NCBI RefSeq assembly: GCF_002270055.1
Contig: NZ_NIBG01000007.1
Coordinates: 1 to 64,000 of the forward strand
Source: Anaeromicrobium sediminis
GTDB taxonomy: Bacteria > Bacillota > Clostridia > Peptostreptococcales > Thermotaleaceae
DNA length: 64,000 nucleotides
Reading direction: 5' to 3'
Shown here: positions 60,500 through 64,000 of the stretch, one piece after another
Layout of the letters: each line of letters starts with the position of its first letter
Numbering within the stretch: position 1 is the first letter of the stretch
Notes under the pieces: generated by a model
Seen by the model: the letters and a program-made list of their open reading frames with translations, nothing else
Database searches by the model: none
What the model was told of the DNA's origin: nothing
Program-made: the position numbers and the translations under genes

Positions 60500-61264
60500 C
60501 TACTCACTTTTTTGCATTCCCGTATTGTCAATATAGTAATTATCTTTTAGAATCAAGTCAGATATAGGTACTATTTCATAGCCATCCTTTTGTAGTTTTT
60601 CTATTACTAAAGGTAAATATTCCAATACGTATTTGGCATTATTATGAAATAAAACTATTGACCCTTTTTTAACATTCCTAGTCACCCTATCTACAACGGG
60701 CTTTGCACCTAATTCTTTCCAATCTAACGAGTCCACATCCCATTGTATAGTATAATATCCCTCTTCCTTAGCAGTCTCTATAAGAAGATTATTATAGTCC
60801 CCAAAGGGTGGTCTAAATAATGAGGGCTTAGCCCCTGTTAAATCTTCTATCTTTTTTCCTGTGGTATTTAACTCTTTAGAAATCTGTTCCCTACTAAGCT
60901 TTGACATGTGAGGATGGGTTGTAGAATGGTTTTGTACCTCATGGCCCTGATCAGAGATTTTTTTCACCATATCTGGATATTTATCAACCCAAAATCCCAC
61001 TAGAAAAAAGGTACTCTTTACGTTATATTTTTCTAAAATTTCCAGTATACCATCTGTATACTGCGCTCCCCAAGCTGCATCAAAACTTATTGCTACCTTC
61101 TTTTCTTCTTTATCAACACAATATATAGGCAAAACCTTATTACGATTCATTACACCTACTATTTTATCCCCTAGGGTACTCATATTAGCATATGACATTA
61201 CTACTATTACTACAACCATTGTGAATAATAAAATTTTTTTCCTATCTATTACAAATATTTTCAT
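60500..61264 (-). CDS. Polysaccharide deacetylase (PdaB/NodB type)
   Basis: A 254-residue protein anchored by an N-terminal helix (~10-30) with an extracytoplasmic NodB domain. Metal and catalytic motifs are KKVAISFDAAWG (near 60), HEVQNHSTTHPHM (near 110), LFRPPFGDYN and a C-terminal IVLFHNN. It removes acetyl groups from peptidoglycan or a similar polysaccharide. PdaB-type proteins act in spores. ATG with GGGGGGAG. Confidence 0.9.
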   Translation of the reverse strand: MKIFVIDRKKILLFTMVVVIVVMSYANMSTLGDKIVGVMNRNKVLPIYCVDKEEKKVAISFDAAWGAQYTDGILEILEKYNVKSTFFLVGFWVDKYPDMVKKISDQGHEVQNHSTTHPHMSKLSREQISKELNTTGKKIEDLTGAKPSLFRPPFGDYNNLLIETAKEEGYYTIQWDVDSLDWKELGAKPVVDRVTRNVKKGSIVLFHNNAKYVLEYLPLVIEKLQKDGYEIVPISDLILKDNYYIDNTGMQKSE

Positions 61265-61400
61265 ATTCTCCCCCCCTTAACAAAAATCTTTATTTTACAT
61301 CATATAATTAAATTTATTCATTTTGTCATATATTTATGATTTTTTTACTAGAAATATTATAGATTAAGTTTCTCAATTAAATAAAAGGAGAAAGATCATT

Positions 61401-62327
61401 ATGACGTATATTTTTATTAACTTTATAATATCTATCTTTGTTTTTTTCTTTGGTATGATTTTAATGACAAAGTCAATAATATTAGACCGGGAAAAATTTT
61501 TTCAGAAACCCTTAAAAATAATAAAGAAACACCCATCCTTAGGAGTACTTTTAGGTCTTATAGTTACCATGTTCACCCAAAGTAGTAGTGCCACGTCTGT
61601 TCTTGTAGTAAGTTTTGTAAACGGAAATATTTTAGGTCTATATGAAGCAACGGCCATAATAATGGGAGCTAATATAGGAACTACCTTTACCTCCCAATTA
61701 GTTAGTTTTAATATATATACTTATATTCCCTATATAATATTTTGTTCTATTTTAATATATTACTTAAAACTTGGTTCTCTATTTGAAAAGATCTCTAAAT
61801 TTTTCATTGGCCTATGTTTATTGTTTATGGGCATGCATTTAATGTGCTATTCCCTTCTTCCTTTAAAAAATCTAATGGCCTTTTCAGATTTACTAAAATC
61901 AGTAGCCCAAAGCCCAAATAAAGGAATTTTAATAGGAGCTTTAACAACAGCCATAATACAGAGTAGTTCCACATCCATAGCTATGCTCCAAAGTCTCAGC
62001 GTAACAGGTTTTGTAAACATTTCCCAAGCTATTCCCATTATTATTGGTCAAAATATTGGAACTTGCGTTACTACCCTTTTTTCAAGTATAGTTACAAACA
62101 TTGATGGTAAACGTACTGCTTTTATACATATTTTATTAAATATTCTTGGTACACTGACCATATACCCATTTATAAATACCTTGGCCACTGTATCCATAAA
62201 ACTTTCTCCAGATAATGTGGTTAGGCAAATAGCCCATGCTCATACCCTTTTTAATATTTTCTTTGTAATATTATTTTTTCCATTCATAAAACCTATTGTA
62301 TCCTTGTCTAAAAAAATAATAAAATAG
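61401..62327 (+). CDS. Na/Pi-cotransporter family protein
   Basis: A 308-residue membrane protein with the two inverted QSSSAT repeats of the family: TMFTQSSSATSVLVVSF (near 56) and TTAIIQSSSTSIAMLQSL (near 186), and MGANIGTTFTSQ. It imports phosphate with sodium in relatives. Only the transmembrane half is present, without the PhoU-like tail of longer forms. ATG with AAAGGAGA. Confidence 0.9.
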   Translation: MTYIFINFIISIFVFFFGMILMTKSIILDREKFFQKPLKIIKKHPSLGVLLGLIVTMFTQSSSATSVLVVSFVNGNILGLYEATAIIMGANIGTTFTSQLVSFNIYTYIPYIIFCSILIYYLKLGSLFEKISKFFIGLCLLFMGMHLMCYSLLPLKNLMAFSDLLKSVAQSPNKGILIGALTTAIIQSSSTSIAMLQSLSVTGFVNISQAIPIIIGQNIGTCVTTLFSSIVTNIDGKRTAFIHILLNILGTLTIYPFINTLATVSIKLSPDNVVRQIAHAHTLFNIFFVILFFPFIKPIVSLSKKIIK

Positions 62328-62354
62328 CTCGTCAAATTGACGAGCTATTTTATT
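62325..62354. terminator. Bidirectional terminator
   Basis: AATAGCTCGTCAA and TTGACGAGCTATT form a perfect 13-bp stem with T-runs both ways between the convergent Na/Pi and deacetylase genes. It overlaps both stop codons. Confidence 0.85.
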
Positions 62355-63465
62355 ATTTATTTTCTTTATTTAATTCATAAGTCCTTATTTCTTTATCTGT
62401 AATTTTACTTTTATCTAATACATCTTCATAATTCTTTGGTATCGTAATTATATCTTTATCTCCATCAGAAATATATCTTGTCCTATTTCCCTTTTCAAAA
62501 TGTTTAAACCAATCATACATTCCAACACCGTCTACATACTTTTGTAAATCACTAGCTCTAACTCTGTGAATTGCCAGAGAGTTAAACTTTGAATGATAAG
62601 GAGACTTATATGGATCCCATCCCACATTTAATATGGCAATATTTTCATATTTAACTCCATCATATTCTCCCTTTTCTAAGTACTTATATAACTCCTTATT
62701 TTTAGGTCTTGATCCAAAAGGCAATGCCATTGTATTTACTTCATAATCTGGCACATACTTCTTAACCAGCTTTACAATTCCAACAATTTCCTTTTGAATT
62801 CTTTCAGGATCTGCCTTAGTAAAGTTTACATGAGTCGCAGTATGATTTCCAATATCCATTCCCTTCTCAACAATGTAGTTCAACTTATATTCTAAGTACT
62901 TATCTTGCCCAAATGGAATATTGTCATTAACAAAAAACGTAACTTCCAATGGAAAATCCGGATGTTCCTTGTTAAACTCTTCTAATATAGCAACGGCACA
63001 ATTAGGGTCTATTTCAAATTCTCCATTTTCCTTTTCTATAATACTAAAATTATTTTCCCATCCATCATCAAAAGTTAATACAATAGGGGTAAATCCAGCT
63101 TCTACACTTATATTCCCTGTAGCATAATCCTTTAGACTTACTGGTCTATATCCATTTTCATACATATACTCTAAGTCTTTTCTTAGACCATCTGGCGTTC
63201 TAGTAAACTCTGCCTCTGGCTCCGACACACTATGATACATTAAAACCATAACTTGTCCTAATTCATTTGGTTTAATCTTTTGTAAATCTATTTCTTTTTT
63301 CTCCACAACTTTTTCTTCTGTATTTTCTACTTCCATTTTTTCTTCCACAGCACTATTATCTATTTTTTCATCTTTTACTTCCGCCTTCATATCATTTGTA
63401 CCACAAGCTGCAAATATTAATATGGGTAGTAAAATTAAAAAAATCATTTTTTTCATTGGCTTCAT
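62353..63465 (-). CDS. Polysaccharide deacetylase lipoprotein
   Basis: A 370-residue secreted lipoprotein with signal peptide and lipobox IFAAC (cysteine at ~21), a charged linker (to ~75) and a NodB deacetylase domain (QVMVLMYHSVSEPEAEF, PIVLTFDDGWENN, MDIGNHTATHVNF). His and Asp metal ligands are intact. It should deacetylate a cell-surface polysaccharide. The C-terminal ~70 residues have no recognised motif. ATG with GGGGAGGA. Confidence 0.93.
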   Translation of the reverse strand: MKPMKKMIFLILLPILIFAACGTNDMKAEVKDEKIDNSAVEEKMEVENTEEKVVEKKEIDLQKIKPNELGQVMVLMYHSVSEPEAEFTRTPDGLRKDLEYMYENGYRPVSLKDYATGNISVEAGFTPIVLTFDDGWENNFSIIEKENGEFEIDPNCAVAILEEFNKEHPDFPLEVTFFVNDNIPFGQDKYLEYKLNYIVEKGMDIGNHTATHVNFTKADPERIQKEIVGIVKLVKKYVPDYEVNTMALPFGSRPKNKELYKYLEKGEYDGVKYENIAILNVGWDPYKSPYHSKFNSLAIHRVRASDLQKYVDGVGMYDWFKHFEKGNRTRYISDGDKDIITIPKNYEDVLDKSKITDKEIRTYELNKENK

Positions 63466-63639
63466 TTTTTGTCCTCCCCTTTAAAAGTTATACAATTTTT
63501 TCTGTTTTTATATATTCCACCATATATTATACATGATAACATAATATACTATCATATTTGATTTACAAAATGGTTAAATTATTAATACAACATAATAATA
63601 TGTTGAAAAAAACACACTAAAAAATCAGGAGGGAAAATT

Positions 63640-63846
63640 ATGTCAAGAGGAAATAGAGCTGTAGTTCCAGAAGCAAGAATGGCTTTAAATCAAATGAAGG
63701 CTGAAATAGCAAGTGAACTTGGATTAGCAAACTATGAATCAATTGACAAGGGTAATTTAACTTCAAGACAAAATGGTTATGTTGGCGGATATATGACTAA
63801 AAAATTAGTTGAAACTGCAGAAAGAAATTTATCAGGAAAGATATAA
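63640..63846 (+). CDS. Alpha/beta-type small acid-soluble spore protein
   Basis: A 68-residue classical SASP (QMKAEIASELGLANYE with the GPR protease site between E and I, then KGNLTSRQNGYVGGYMTKKLVE). It binds forespore DNA in an A-like form and protects against UV and heat. ATG with CAGGAGGG. A CATAATA box at 63591-63597 resembles a sigma-G -10, but no -35 is clear. Confidence 0.97.
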   Translation: MSRGNRAVVPEARMALNQMKAEIASELGLANYESIDKGNLTSRQNGYVGGYMTKKLVETAERNLSGKI

Positions 63847-63865
63847 TACATTAAATTTAGTGTGA

Positions 63866-63897
63866 AAAAGGAATATGGCTTTCCATATTCCTTTTAA
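63866..63897 (+). terminator. Terminator of the SASP gene
   Basis: AAAAGGAATATGG-CTTT-CCATATTCCTTTT hairpin followed by further T, about 20 bases past the stop. Confidence 0.85.
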
Positions 63898-64000
63898 TTT
63901 TTAGTATTTACATATAATTATTTAAAGATTCACTTGCTTATTATGAAATTTTAAATAGAAGACTACTTTTTAATTTGCTTTTTTTTTTGTATAATTATAT

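Noticed and set aside
63591-63597. Sigma-G promoter for the classical SASP
   Set aside because: CATAATA matches the -10 but no GNATR -35 occurs 17-18 bases upstream, so the promoter is not claimed.

Overview
The window is about 64 kb of low-GC, AT-rich DNA from a spore-forming anaerobic Firmicute of the class Clostridia. The gene order infC-rpmI-rplT, then K+ transporter, rRNA methylase, pheST, zapA, U32 peptidase and mutS2 is typical of that class. Spore genes (two alpha/beta SASPs, a GerMN lipoprotein, a YtxC-like protein), T-box leaders, two sigma-54 activators and a 4-hydroxybutyryl-CoA dehydratase fit an amino-acid- or 4-hydroxybutyrate-fermenting clostridium. I cannot name the species.

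1-8.9 kb: tandem leftward promoters at the edge, a TPR protein, a membrane protein, two radical SAM proteins, two small unknown proteins, argS with its T-box, and a GerMN lipoprotein. 8.8-24.9 kb (mostly minus): DUF523, mutS2, U32 peptidase, zapA, a three-repeat cysteine-rich protein, pheST with a T-box and a small membrane ORF, a TrmH-type methylase, a Trk/Ktr K+ system, and infC-rpmI-rplT behind an L20 leader, with infC starting at ATT. 25-33 kb: a short FtsH-like protease, thrS with a T-box, DUF445, YtxC, DUF6873 and an XRE-cupin regulator, with several structured intergenic repeats.

32.7-39.9 kb is a 4-hydroxybutyrate catabolic operon (dehydratase, permease, CoA-transferase, NifU-like protein, CGGC protein). 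A sigma-54 promoter precedes it, and three candidate enhancer sites lie at the end of the adjacent activator gene. 40-46.9 kb: tRNA-Phe and tRNA-Cys, hslO, a methyltransferase, a sirtuin, two DM9/DUF3421 proteins, a CBS protein, an SASP, a CPBP protease and an M20 amidohydrolase.

47-51.3 kb is a DeoR regulator followed by asd-dapA-dapB-dapD, making lysine and cell-wall diaminopimelate precursors. 51.4-56.5 kb holds hpt, a cysteine desulfidase with its own sigma-54 promoter, activator and three palindromic sites (same layout as the 4-hydroxybutyrate locus), a PfkB kinase and a 43-residue membrane peptide. 56.6-64 kb has a two-OB-fold SSB, a Mur-ligase-like protein, a T-box-controlled NSS amino-acid transporter with its MetS-like small subunit, two polysaccharide deacetylases, a Na/Pi transporter and a classical SASP.

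The most interesting material is regulatory: two matching sigma-54 modules whose enhancer sites overlap the 3' ends of the activator genes, four T-boxes with readable specifier codons, and repeats inserted in leaders and terminators. Bacterial DM9 proteins and the triple-repeat cysteine-rich protein are the main protein novelties. All family calls come from reading the sequence; no database was searched.
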